This document shows positions 1 through 8,923 of a DNA stretch of 64,000 nt, piece by piece (the stretch's first letter is position 1; each line of letters begins with the position of its first letter). Under the pieces are notes generated by a model, which saw only the letters and a program-made list of their open reading frames with translations, had not been told where the DNA came from and did no database searches. Source of the stretch: Burkholderiales bacterium (lineage in GTDB: Bacteria; Pseudomonadota; Gammaproteobacteria; Burkholderiales; SG8-41); the NCBI GenBank assembly GCA_020854035.1, contig JADZGE010000107.1:22421-86420 (forward strand). Direction: 5' to 3'. Made by a program: the position numbers and the translations under genes.

Positions 1-1007
1 CACCGCTCCTCGGGGCGAGCGAGACGGTGGGGCGGCACATGAAGCACGGGGCGATCGTGGTCTACGAGTCGACGGTCTATCCGGGCGCCACCGAGGAAGA
101 ATGCATCCCGGTGCTCGAGAAGTTCTCCGGCATGAAGTGGCGAAAGGACTTCCACGTCGGCTACTCGCCCGAGCGCATCAACCCCGGCGACCGGGAGCAC
201 ACGCTCGTGAAGATTCGGAAGGTCGTGTCCGGTGACGACGAGAAGACGCTCGCGAAGGTGGCGGCGCTCTACGAGAGCGTCGTTACCGCGGGCGTGCACC
301 GCGCTTCGAGCATCAAGGTCGCCGAGGCGGCGAAAGTCATCGAGAATACGCAGCGCGATCTCAACATCGCGCTCATGAATGAGCTCGCGATCCTCTTCGA
401 CCGCATCGGCATCGACACGATGGAGGTGCTCGCCGCGGCCGGAACCAAGTGGAACTTCCTGCCGTTTCGCCCCGGGCTCGTCGGCGGCCATTGCATAGGG
501 GTGGACCCGTACTACCTCACGCACAAGGCCGACAAGCTGGGCTATCACCCGCAGGTGATACTCGCGGGGCGGCGCATCAACGACGGCATGGGCAAGTTCA
601 TCGCCGAGCAGACGGTCAAGCACATGATCAGGAGCGGCACCGCGGTGAAGGGCAGCAAGGTGAACGTGCTGGGGCTTACCTTCAAGGAGAACTGCCCGGA
701 CATACGCAATACCCGGGTGATCGACGTCATCAACGAGCTTGGTTCCTACGGCATGGAGGTCCACGTGCACGATCCGGTCGCCGACGCGGCCGAGGCGCGC
801 CACGAGTACGGCATCGCGCTCGAGCCCTGGGAGGCGCTGCCGCGCGCGAGCGCGGTGGTGGCCGCCGTCGCGCACCGCCAGTTCACGGAAAAGCCGCTCG
901 CGGAGTATCTGGAAAGGATCGAGCCGGGCGGATGCTTCATCGACGTCAAGTGCCAGTTCGACCGGGCCGCGTTCGAGCGCGCGGGCCTCACTGTCTGGCG
1001 CCTCTGA
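1..1007 (+). CDS. Nucleotide-sugar dehydrogenase (WbpO/TviB-like), 5'-truncated
   Basis: This is the C-terminal part of a UDP-sugar 6-dehydrogenase, which oxidises a UDP-HexNAc to the uronic acid used for capsule or exopolysaccharide. The frame is open from base 3, so the true start and the NAD-binding N-terminus lie outside the window. The YESTVYPG segment comes first, then the active-site stretch GGHCIGVDPYYL with its catalytic cysteine at about base 492, then the C-terminal UDP-binding domain with the GLTFKENCPDIRNTR motif. This pattern is typical of WbpO/TviB rather than UDP-glucose dehydrogenase; that distinction is family knowledge. It lies 21 bp upstream of an epimerase of the same pathway (WbpP/TviC-like), so the pair probably makes an N-acetylhexosaminuronate precursor for the EPS. 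Confidence 0.9.
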   Translation, partial: PLLGASETVGRHMKHGAIVVYESTVYPGATEEECIPVLEKFSGMKWRKDFHVGYSPERINPGDREHTLVKIRKVVSGDDEKTLAKVAALYESVVTAGVHRASSIKVAEAAKVIENTQRDLNIALMNELAILFDRIGIDTMEVLAAAGTKWNFLPFRPGLVGGHCIGVDPYYLTHKADKLGYHPQVILAGRRINDGMGKFIAEQTVKHMIRSGTAVKGSKVNVLGLTFKENCPDIRNTRVIDVINELGSYGMEVHVHDPVADAAEARHEYGIALEPWEALPRASAVVAAVAHRQFTEKPLAEYLERIEPGGCFIDVKCQFDRAAFERAGLTVWRL

Positions 1008-1028
1008 TTCCGTGGCGCGACGGGACGG

Positions 1029-2081
1029 TTGAATCCGGGCATGCCGATCCGGTACGAGGACGCCAGGGAAGCGTTGCGCGGCCGGCCGCGCCGGTGGCTC
1101 GTCACCGGCGCGGCGGGCTTCATCGGATCGCATCTCGTCGAGGCGCTGCTCGGGCTCGGCCAGACGGTGACCGGGCTCGACAATTTCGCGACCGGCTACG
1201 CCCGCAACCTCGACGAAGCGCGAGCGGGCGAGCTCGACGGGGCGCGGCGTGCCTTCACCTTCATCGAGGGCGACATCAGGAGCCTCTCCGACTGCCGCCG
1301 GGCTTGCGTAGGGGCCGATGTCGTGCTGCACCAGGCGGCGCTCGGATCCGTGCCGCGCTCGCTCGACGATCCCCTCGCGACCCACGACGCCAACGCGACC
1401 GGTTTCGTCAACATGCTCGTCGCCGCGCGCGATGCCGGAGTGCGCCGCTTCGTCTACGCGGCGTCGAGTTCGACCTACGGCGATCACCCGGGACTGCCGA
1501 AGGTGGAGGACGAAATCGGCAGGCCGCTCTCGCCCTACGCCGTGACGAAGTACGCGAACGAGCTCTACGCCGACGTTTTCGGGCGCTGCTACGGGTTCGA
1601 GACGGTCGGCCTGCGCTACTTCAACATATTCGGCCCTCGCCAGGACCCGGAGGGTGCCTACGCGGCGGTCATTCCGCAGTGGATCGGCCAGTTGATCGGG
1701 CGCAAGCCGGTCTACATCAATGGCGACGGCGAAACGAGCCGGGACTTCTGTTACGTGGCGAACGCCGTGCAGGCGAATATCCTCGCGAGCCTCGTGGAGG
1801 ACCCGGCGGCGGTGAACCAGGTCTACAACGTGGCGGTCGGCGAGCGCACGACGCTGAACGAGCTCTTCGAACTTCAGCGCAAGCTGCTCGCGGGCTACTT
1901 TCCCTGGGTTGCCGCCTGCCGCCCGAGCTATCGCGAGTTTCGCGAAGGCGACGTGCGTCACTCGCAGGCCGACATTTCCAAGGCCCAGCGGCTCCTCGCG
2001 TACGCGCCTTCCCACCGGATGCGTGACGGCCTCGAAGAAGCCATGGGCTGGTACGTTCGCAGCCTCGCCCCCGTGCCGTGA
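1029..2081 (+). CDS. NAD-dependent UDP-sugar 4-epimerase (WbpP/TviC-like)
   Basis: This is a 350-residue extended short-chain dehydrogenase/reductase. The Rossmann GxxGxxG motif is at residues 27-33 (VTGAAGFIGSH), and the catalytic Tyr170/Lys174 pair lies in YAVTK, with serines upstream in AASSSTYG. The length and the RYFNIFGPRQDPEGAYAAVIP stretch agree with UDP-GlcNAc/UDP-GlcNAcA 4-epimerases of the WbpP/TviC type. Pairing with the upstream dehydrogenase supports a role in making UDP-GalNAcA for polysaccharide. The start is uncertain: TTG at 1029 gives the longest reading and ATG at 1041 is an alternative; neither has a strong Shine-Dalgarno. Exact substrate specificity cannot be read from the sequence. 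Confidence 0.88.
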   Translation: MNPGMPIRYEDAREALRGRPRRWLVTGAAGFIGSHLVEALLGLGQTVTGLDNFATGYARNLDEARAGELDGARRAFTFIEGDIRSLSDCRRACVGADVVLHQAALGSVPRSLDDPLATHDANATGFVNMLVAARDAGVRRFVYAASSSTYGDHPGLPKVEDEIGRPLSPYAVTKYANELYADVFGRCYGFETVGLRYFNIFGPRQDPEGAYAAVIPQWIGQLIGRKPVYINGDGETSRDFCYVANAVQANILASLVEDPAAVNQVYNVAVGERTTLNELFELQRKLLAGYFPWVAACRPSYREFREGDVRHSQADISKAQRLLAYAPSHRMRDGLEEAMGWYVRSLAPVP

Positions 2082-2094
2082 GCGCGAGGAAGTT

Positions 2095-2409
2095 TCAGGG
2101 CAGGGCGCCGATCCCGCCGCTGCGCCGGTCCGCTCTCACCCGGCGCTCGCCGGCGAAAGGCGCAAGCCGGGCGGCGCCGTTGCGACGCGCGCCGCGGCGC
2201 CGCTCGAGGACGAGCGTCGCCATCGTGTCTCCCGCTGGCGCGGCGTTCCGGGCGTCCTCGCCGAGTTGCGCGAGCAGGAGCTCGTTGTTCTGGATCATGA
2301 CCTCGAGCGTGCGCCGCGTGTTCTGCTCGATCTGGGATGACAGCATGACGATGCCGGCGATCGCAATCGCCAGGCCCACAATGATCGCCCACCCAAGGAG
2401 TTCCGACAT
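2095..2409 (-). CDS. Small single-span membrane protein, unknown function
   Basis: The reading from ATG 2409 gives about 104 residues. It has one N-terminal membrane segment (roughly residues 5-24, GWAIIVGLAIAIAGIVML) followed by a polar helical stretch (SQIEQNTRRTLEVMIQNNELL) that could form a coiled coil, then an Arg/Ala-rich tail. I do not recognise the family. It is read divergently from the sugar transferase. A sigma-54-type promoter sits immediately upstream at 2424-2439, and a TGT-N11-ACA box lies between the two divergent promoters, so it may be a member of the PrsR regulon. No Shine-Dalgarno is visible, and the predicted leader is only about 4 nt. The membrane segment and promoter make it more likely real than a shadow ORF. 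Confidence 0.55.
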   Translation of the reverse strand: MSELLGWAIIVGLAIAIAGIVMLSSQIEQNTRRTLEVMIQNNELLLAQLGEDARNAAPAGDTMATLVLERRRGARRNGAARLAPFAGERRVRADRRSGGIGALP

Positions 2410-2423
2410 CGCGCGGGGTCGAA

Positions 2424-2439
2424 TGCAATTTCCAAGCCA
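2424..2439 (-). promoter_or_regulatory. Sigma-54 promoter of the small membrane protein
   Basis: Read on the minus strand the site is TGGCTTGGAAATTGCA. It matches the -24/-12 consensus TGGCACGNNNNTTGCW except at positions 5 and 6, with exact spacing. The expected transcription start is near 2413, about 4 nt before ATG 2409. Confidence 0.6.
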
Positions 2440-2502
2440 GAACAAAAAGTTTCTTCAACATCAATGAGGTAACGAATGAACCGGACTTTTGCCCGGTCAT
2501 TC

Positions 2503-2519
2503 TGTAAAAAAATCCGACA
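2503..2519. promoter_or_regulatory. TGT-N11-ACA box 1 (candidate PrsR operator)
   Basis: The 17-mer TGTAAAAAAATCCGACA lies between the divergent sigma-54 promoters of the small membrane protein and the sugar transferase. The identical 17-mer occurs upstream of PEP-CTERM gene 1 at 8686-8702. The position (about 64 bp upstream of one promoter and 140 bp upstream of the other) is normal for a sigma-54 activator site. Assignment to PrsR is inference. Confidence 0.6.
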
Positions 2520-2658
2520 GAATCGGGGCGTCGCGATGTCGACAGCCGCGTTGAGATTCGGGCAGGACGCACCGCAGAGGCTTCGCGCCGGTGCCGGGTT
2601 CAATTCTTAACATCATGAAAATACTGAATTTCTCACGGATGTGTCGCGCGCCCGGCGT

Positions 2659-2674
2659 TGGTACGCACCTTGCG
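2659..2674 (+). promoter_or_regulatory. Sigma-54 promoter of the EPS sugar transferase
   Basis: The site reads TGGTACGCACCTTGCG, matching the -24/-12 consensus at 14 of 16 positions (differences at 4 and 16) with exact spacing. The expected transcription start, near 2685, falls only about 4 nt before ATG 2689, giving a near-leaderless message if used. It could drive the transferase-prsK-prsR run, which would make prsKR autoregulated. Confidence 0.6.
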
Positions 2675-2688
2675 GGCCGGCAGGTCGC

Positions 2689-4083
2689 ATGATCCCCATA
2701 TTCAGCCATTACGTTCCCGGGCGGCTCATATTCCTCGCGGGGCTTGAAGCGCTCGTCCTGGTGCTTGCGGCCTACGTGGGCATCTCGCTCAATCTGTCCG
2801 ACCCGGGTGCGGAGATCGCGCGCGGGTGGTTGTCGATGCCGCCACAGGCAATCGTGTTCGTGGTCGGCATGCTGGCGCTCATGACAAGCATGGGCCTCTA
2901 CCAGCCAGGGATCTCGGACAACACACCTTCGACCGGCACACGGCTCGCCGGGGCCTTCGTGCTGGGTTTCCTCCTGACCGGCGTCGTGTCGTACCTCGTG
3001 CCGGAACTGCACATGGGAACCTACCAGCTGGGCGGCGCCCTCGTGGTTGCGTTGCTCGGCACGGGCATCGTGCGGGTCGCGTTTATCCGGTGGAGTAACC
3101 TCGGCTGGTTCAAGTCGCGCGTGCTGGTACTCGGGACGGGGTCCCGGGTCATGCGGCTTGCCGAGTTCGCGAAGCGCAATCCCAACCACGTCGTGGTGGG
3201 ATACGTCGCGCTGAGGCCGACGAAGCACTACATTCCGCTGCCGCACGTCCTGCCGGTGGCGCCCGGCGAGACGCTGCTCTCCATCGCGAAGCAGCACGAG
3301 GTCGACGAGATTGTCATCGCCGTTCGCGACCGGCGGGGCGGCGGGTTCCCGGTGCAGCAGCTGCTCGAGTGCCGCTTGCAGGGCGTGAAGGTGACCGAGC
3401 TTGCCACCTTCTTCGAGCGGGAGTACCGCCAGATGCTGCTCGAATCCATCAATCCCAGCTGGATGGTGCTGGGCGAGGGCTTCCGGCAGGGCTGGACACG
3501 CCGCGTGGTGAAGCGCCTCTTCGACCTCGCGGCGAGCCTGGGACTGCTCGCCATCGCGCTACCCGTCATGGTGGTGACCGCCCTGCTGATCGTCCTGGAG
3601 AGCGCGGGTCCCGTGCTCTACCGCCAGGAGCGTGTCGGCGCGGGCGGCGGCCGGTTCACGCTCTACAAGTTCCGCAGCATGAGGAACGACGCGGAGGAGG
3701 ACGGGAGGCCCCGCTGGGCCGCCGCCGACGACGATCGCACGACGCGTGTCGGCCGGGTGATCCGCAAGCTGCGTATCGACGAGCTTCCCCAGATCATCAA
3801 CGTGTTAAAGGGCGACATGAGCTTCGTCGGTCCGCGGCCCGAGCGCCCGTTCTTCGTGGATCAGTTGACGAGCCAGATTCCCTACTATGCCCTGCGACAC
3901 AGCGTGAAGCCGGGGATCACTGGCTGGGCGCAAGTGCAGTACCCCTACGGCGCGTCGGTTGACGATGCCATAGAAAAACTCCAATATGATCTTTATTACG
4001 TGAAGAACCATTGCCTCTTCCTCGACCTCATGATCCTGATCGACACCGTGCAGGTCGTTCTGTGGGGCAAGGGGGCGCGCTAG
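2689..4083 (+). CDS. XrtA/PEP-CTERM-associated sugar transferase (TIGR03013 type)
   Basis: This 464-residue inner-membrane polyprenyl-phosphate sugar transferase probably starts EPS repeat-unit assembly by loading the first sugar-phosphate onto undecaprenyl phosphate. The N-terminal part has hydrophobic spans within residues 1-130, followed by a nucleotide-binding-like middle domain (VLVLGTGSRVMRL). The C-terminal bacterial sugar transferase domain starts at about residue 268 with KRLFDLAAS and carries LYRQERVG, TLYKFRSM, LRKLRIDELPQ-like and FVGPRPERP motifs. ATG 2689 is chosen over the GTG at 2641 because family members begin MI.IF.HY and the sigma-54 promoter would sit inside the longer reading. 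Members of this subfamily occur in genomes with XrtA and PEP-CTERM proteins, which fits the neighbours. Confidence 0.92.
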   Translation: MIPIFSHYVPGRLIFLAGLEALVLVLAAYVGISLNLSDPGAEIARGWLSMPPQAIVFVVGMLALMTSMGLYQPGISDNTPSTGTRLAGAFVLGFLLTGVVSYLVPELHMGTYQLGGALVVALLGTGIVRVAFIRWSNLGWFKSRVLVLGTGSRVMRLAEFAKRNPNHVVVGYVALRPTKHYIPLPHVLPVAPGETLLSIAKQHEVDEIVIAVRDRRGGGFPVQQLLECRLQGVKVTELATFFEREYRQMLLESINPSWMVLGEGFRQGWTRRVVKRLFDLAASLGLLAIALPVMVVTALLIVLESAGPVLYRQERVGAGGGRFTLYKFRSMRNDAEEDGRPRWAAADDDRTTRVGRVIRKLRIDELPQIINVLKGDMSFVGPRPERPFFVDQLTSQIPYYALRHSVKPGITGWAQVQYPYGASVDDAIEKLQYDLYYVKNHCLFLDLMILIDTVQVVLWGKGAR

Positions 4084-4140
4084 CTTCCACCGGAACGTCG
4101 CGCACGACCGGTTGCCGCCCGCCGCGACGGGGATGAGCCG

Positions 4141-6214
4141 ATGCCAGTGACGGTCGGGACGGCGAGCTACGCCGCTGCCGCAGCGGCGTTTCTTTTTCTG
4201 TCCGTGCTCTTGGTGCTGAGCTGGCGCGGGCGGCTCGCCGGGCTTCTCCTCGCCGCGGGCGCGTTCGCGACGGTGATATGGGCGGCCGCGGCCGTCTGGG
4301 TCGCCGCGGGCATGGGCAGCGGCATGCGCGCCACCGAGTCGCTCGAGGTGCTGCGCAGCACGATCTGGGTGGCGCTGCTGCTCGTTCTGCTCGGCTACAG
4401 CAGCGCCCGCCCGGGGAAACTTCGTATCGCCGCGGCGGGCGTCCTCGCCCTGTGCGCCGCGGCCCTCGCGCTCACGCTCGCCGTGGGTCCCGCGCTCGCC
4501 GCGCGCCCGGACGCGACCGTCATATTCACGCGGCTCGCGCTCGCCCTGGCGGGCTTGGTCCTCGTCGAGCAGCTCTACCGGAATGTCAATTCCCAGCAGC
4601 GCTGGGGCGTCAAGTTCCTGTGCCTCGGGCTGGGTGCCGTCTTCGCCTGCGATTTCTACCTCTACTCCGACGCGCTCCTCTTCCGGCGCGTCGATCCCGA
4701 TGTCTGGGCGGCACGCGGGATCGTCAACGCGCTCGCGGTGCCGCTGCTCGCCATCGCGACCGCGCGCAACCCGGCTCTCGCCCTCGACGTCGCGATCTCG
4801 CGGCGCTTCGTGTTCCACTCAACCGCGATGCTCGGCGCGGCCGCCTACCTCATCGTGATGGCGCTTGCGGGCTATTACGTGCGCTATTTCGGGGGTGAAT
4901 GGGGCGCGGTACTGCAGGTGACATTCATGTTCGGCGCGGTGATGCTGCTCGCCGCGATTCTCTTCTCGGGGACGCTGCGCGCACGGCTGCGCGTGTTTCT
5001 CAGCAAGAATTTCTTCAGCTACCGTTACGACTACCGCGAGGAGTGGCTGCGCTTCACGCGCACCCTCTCGGAGGGAGAGCCCGGCGCGCAGCTGCGGGAA
5101 CGCTCGATCCAGGCGATCGCCGGGCTCGTGGACAGCCCGGGAGGCACGCTCTGGCTCACGCAGGAGAGCGGCGAGATCGAGCTCGTCGCGCGCTGGAACG
5201 CGCCTCCCGCGAAAAGCAGCCTGCCGCCGGACAGCCCGTTCGTGAGGCTCATGCAGTCGCGCCAGTGGGTGGTGGACCTCGGTGAATGCGCCGCGCACCC
5301 GGAGATCTACGATGGCGTCGCGGTGCCGGATGCGCTCGGGCCCATGCCGCTCGCGTGGCTCGCGATCCCGCTCATCCTGCACGAGCGGCTGCTCGGTTTC
5401 GTGGTGCTGGCGCGTTCCCAGGCGAGGATCAGTCTCGACTGGGAGGTGAACGATCTGCTGAAGACGGCCGGGCGCCAGGCGGCGAGCTACCTCGCACAGC
5501 TCGAGGCGGCGAGGGCCCTGCTGGTGGCGCGCCAGTTCGAGTCGTTCAACCGGATGTCGGCGTTCGTGGTGCACGACCTCAAGAACCTGGTGGCGCAGCT
5601 CTCGCTGCTCCTGTCGAACGCGGAGCGCCATCGCCATGAGCCGGCGTTCCAGGAGGACATGATCGGCACGGTGGCCCACTCGGTCGAGAAGATGAGCCGG
5701 CTGCTCTTCCAGTTGCGCGGTGGCTACACGCTGGAGCCGCCGGTCCCGGTCACGCTGGACGAGATGGTCGAACAGGCGGTGTCGATGCGTTCCGCATCGA
5801 AGCCCGCGCCCGCGCTCGAACTGCGGGATCGCGGCATGTGCGTGGTCGCCCACCGGGTACGGCTCGAGCGGGTGGTCGGACACCTGATACAGAACGCGGT
5901 GGACGCGACGCCGCCGGAAGGTAGTGTATCGGTGCGGGTTTTGCGGCAGAATGGCTCCGCACTGATCGAGATCGCGGACACCGGCTGCGGCATGAGCGAG
6001 CGCTTCATGCGCGAGCGGCTGTTCAAGCCGTTCGAATCGACGAAGGCGGCGGGAATGGGGATCGGCACCTACGAGGCGCAGCAGTACGTGCGCGAGCTGG
6101 GCGGCCGCATCGAAGTGGAGAGTCGCGAAGCGCAGGGCACGGTGTTCCGCGTGCGGCTGCCGCTGCACGTGGCCGGGCGGGTCGAGGAAGGTCAGGCGGA
6201 CATGGGAGCGGAGC

Positions 6215-6231
<17 letters not shown>
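4141..6231 (+). CDS. prsK: PEP-CTERM system sensor histidine kinase PrsK
   Basis: This 696-residue membrane histidine kinase is the sensor partner of PrsR. The first roughly 290 residues hold several hydrophobic membrane segments. A GAF-like domain follows (about 310-450), then a dimerisation helix with the H-box phospho-acceptor His478 in FVVHDLKNLVAQL. The HATPase domain has the N-box (GHLIQNAVDAT), the G1 box (DTGCGMS) and the late GMGIG motif. The order and length match the TIGR02916-type PrsK family. The start ATG has a purine-rich GGGGATGAG upstream. Its stop codon lies inside the start of prsR (17-bp overlap), so the two are translationally coupled. The signal it senses is unknown. Confidence 0.93.
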
Positions 6232-7597
<1,366 letters not shown>

Positions 7598-7605
7598 AAC
7601 GAAAA

Positions 7606-7628
7606 CGGCACGGCGCAATGCCGTGCCG
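7606..7628. terminator. Stem-loop terminator between convergent prsR and PEP-CTERM gene 1
   Basis: A perfect 9-bp stem (CGGCACGGC / GCCGTGCCG) encloses a 5-nt loop. Read on the minus strand it is followed by TTTTCGTTTC, so it best serves the PEP-CTERM gene, and it probably also stops prsR transcription. Confidence 0.75.
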
Positions 7629-7654
7629 CGAATCGGGAAGAAATCCGGGGCCTG

Positions 7655-8476
7655 TTACGCGCGGCTCCCACGCCGCCGGATTGCACCCATGCCGAGCAAT
7701 CCCAGTCCCAGGAGAGCCAGCGTTGCCGGCTCCGGCGCGCCGCCGGGCCCGCCACCGCTAGCCTTGATCATGTCGACCTTGAAGTTGTCGTTCGAACCGC
7801 CCAGCGCGCCGGCCATGACGAGGTATCGCCCCTGCTGCGTGCCGTCAGCGGTAATGCTGACGCCCGAGGGCGCGTTGTTGTCGGGCGCCGGGCCGATCAA
7901 CTGGTTGGTATCGCTGCGCCGCAGGATATTCGTGATATCGGAGAAGCCCATCCCCGCGCTGGTAAGGGTATTGGCGCAGCCGGTAAAGCAGGTATTGGCG
8001 AAGTTGTAATTCGCGCCCAGGTTGTTGCCACCGTAGAAGACGGAAATGTCCGCCGCTCCGCCGGTGGAGCCTTCCTGCGCCCAGCCCAGCCGGAAGGCTT
8101 CGAGGTCGAAGTTCTGGCCCGGCAATTCGAACACCAGCACGTCGAAGATCTGGTTGTTGTCCACGGCGTGCTCGGGCGGGGACCCTTCATTGGTGTCGCC
8201 GGAGATGACGTTGCCGATGCCGAATCCGCCGCCGAAGAGCGCGAGGTTGGCGCTGCTCGTAAAGAGCCCGTTGCTGGCGGTGGAACTGGTGGAGCTCGCG
8301 GTTTGCGTCGAATACGCGCGGACCTTCACCACCTGATCGACGCCGCTCACGTTGACGGTCATCGTCATCTCGTTGGCGTTCCCGGTTGCCGTGGAGGAGA
8401 GCCACTGCGTCGCAACGGCCGGGCCAGCCACCAGCGATCCGAATACCAGCGCCAGACAGTACGGGATGCGTTTCAT
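7655..8476 (-). CDS. PEP-CTERM sorting domain protein 1
   Basis: This 273-residue secreted protein has an N-terminal signal peptide (MKRIPYCLALVFGSLVAGPAVA) and a C-terminal PEP-CTERM signal. The latter consists of the PEPATLALLGLG motif, a short hydrophobic helix and an RRR cluster at the very end. Exosortase is expected to cleave this tail and attach or release the protein at the surface. The middle is Asn/Gly/Ser/Thr-rich with one CFTGC-like cysteine pair and no enzyme motif that I recognise. ATG 8476 is chosen because AAGAAGAG precedes it and the signal peptide begins there. A sigma-54 promoter and two TGT-N11-ACA boxes lie upstream, so PrsR control is likely. Confidence 0.9.
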   Translation of the reverse strand: MKRIPYCLALVFGSLVAGPAVATQWLSSTATGNANEMTMTVNVSGVDQVVKVRAYSTQTASSTSSTASNGLFTSSANLALFGGGFGIGNVISGDTNEGSPPEHAVDNNQIFDVLVFELPGQNFDLEAFRLGWAQEGSTGGAADISVFYGGNNLGANYNFANTCFTGCANTLTSAGMGFSDITNILRRSDTNQLIGPAPDNNAPSGVSITADGTQQGRYLVMAGALGGSNDNFKVDMIKASGGGPGGAPEPATLALLGLGLLGMGAIRRRGSRA

Positions 8477-8572
8477 TGCTCTTCTTTCATTCTCTCCGCG
8501 TTTCGCCGGTGACCGGGCATCCCCTCCGGACGACCCCTGCCCTCGGCAACACGCAATCTTGCGGGGAGACAA

Positions 8573-8588
8573 AGCAAATTGCGGGCCA
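8573..8588 (-). promoter_or_regulatory. Sigma-54 promoter of PEP-CTERM gene 1
   Basis: The minus-strand site TGGCCCGCAATTTGCT differs from the -24/-12 consensus at one position only (A5 to C). The expected start is near 8562, leaving a leader of about 86 nt with a Shine-Dalgarno before ATG 8476. Confidence 0.8.
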
Positions 8589-8685
8589 AGCCCCGGACGT
8601 GACTGTATAAGCACTTGATTCATAACGAGTCCATGTTTCTCAGGCTGCCGTGGCTTGGATCGGCGGCAGCGAAACCAGACCCTCG

Positions 8686-8702
8686 TGTAAAAAAATCCGA
8701 CA
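8686..8702. promoter_or_regulatory. TGT-N11-ACA box 2 (candidate PrsR operator)
   Basis: The 17-mer TGTAAAAAAATCCGACA is identical to box 1 and lies about 100 bp upstream of the sigma-54 promoter of PEP-CTERM gene 1. Assignment to PrsR is inference. Confidence 0.65.
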
Positions 8703-8830
8703 AACCTTCACGCCGACAGAACCGGCAATACCCTGGCCAAGGTTGCAGGATTGCGAGGTAAGTCATTGTAAAACAAAACATCAAAGTCTCCGGGCTGGAA
8801 CGGGCCGCGCCGCCGGAGGCCCAAAAAACC

Positions 8831-8847
8831 TGTAAGAAAACCCGACA
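8831..8847. promoter_or_regulatory. TGT-N11-ACA box 3 (candidate PrsR operator)
   Basis: The 17-mer TGTAAGAAAACCCGACA shares the TGTAA and CCGACA ends of box 2 and lies 145 bp from it, about 245 bp upstream of the promoter. Confidence 0.6.
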
Positions 8848-8923
8848 ACGCCCGTGCAAGATCCGGCAGCGGTCAAAGCCTGCATTTCGTTCCGGGCAAA
8901 GCAGGCTTGTCCACCGGGGGGGC

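Larger units (their letters stand above)
8477..8923. other. Regulatory intergenic region of PEP-CTERM gene 1
   Basis: This gap holds no credible gene. It contains the sigma-54 promoter of PEP-CTERM gene 1 (8573-8588), two full TGT-N11-ACA boxes (8686-8702 and 8831-8847) and an extra CCGACA half-site near 8713. The base composition around the boxes is more A-rich than in the flanking genes. Confidence 0.7.

Noticed and set aside
8768..8781. TGTAAAACAAAACA as a further operator
   Set aside because: The TGT and ACA ends are 8 bp apart instead of 11, so it does not match the 17-bp box.
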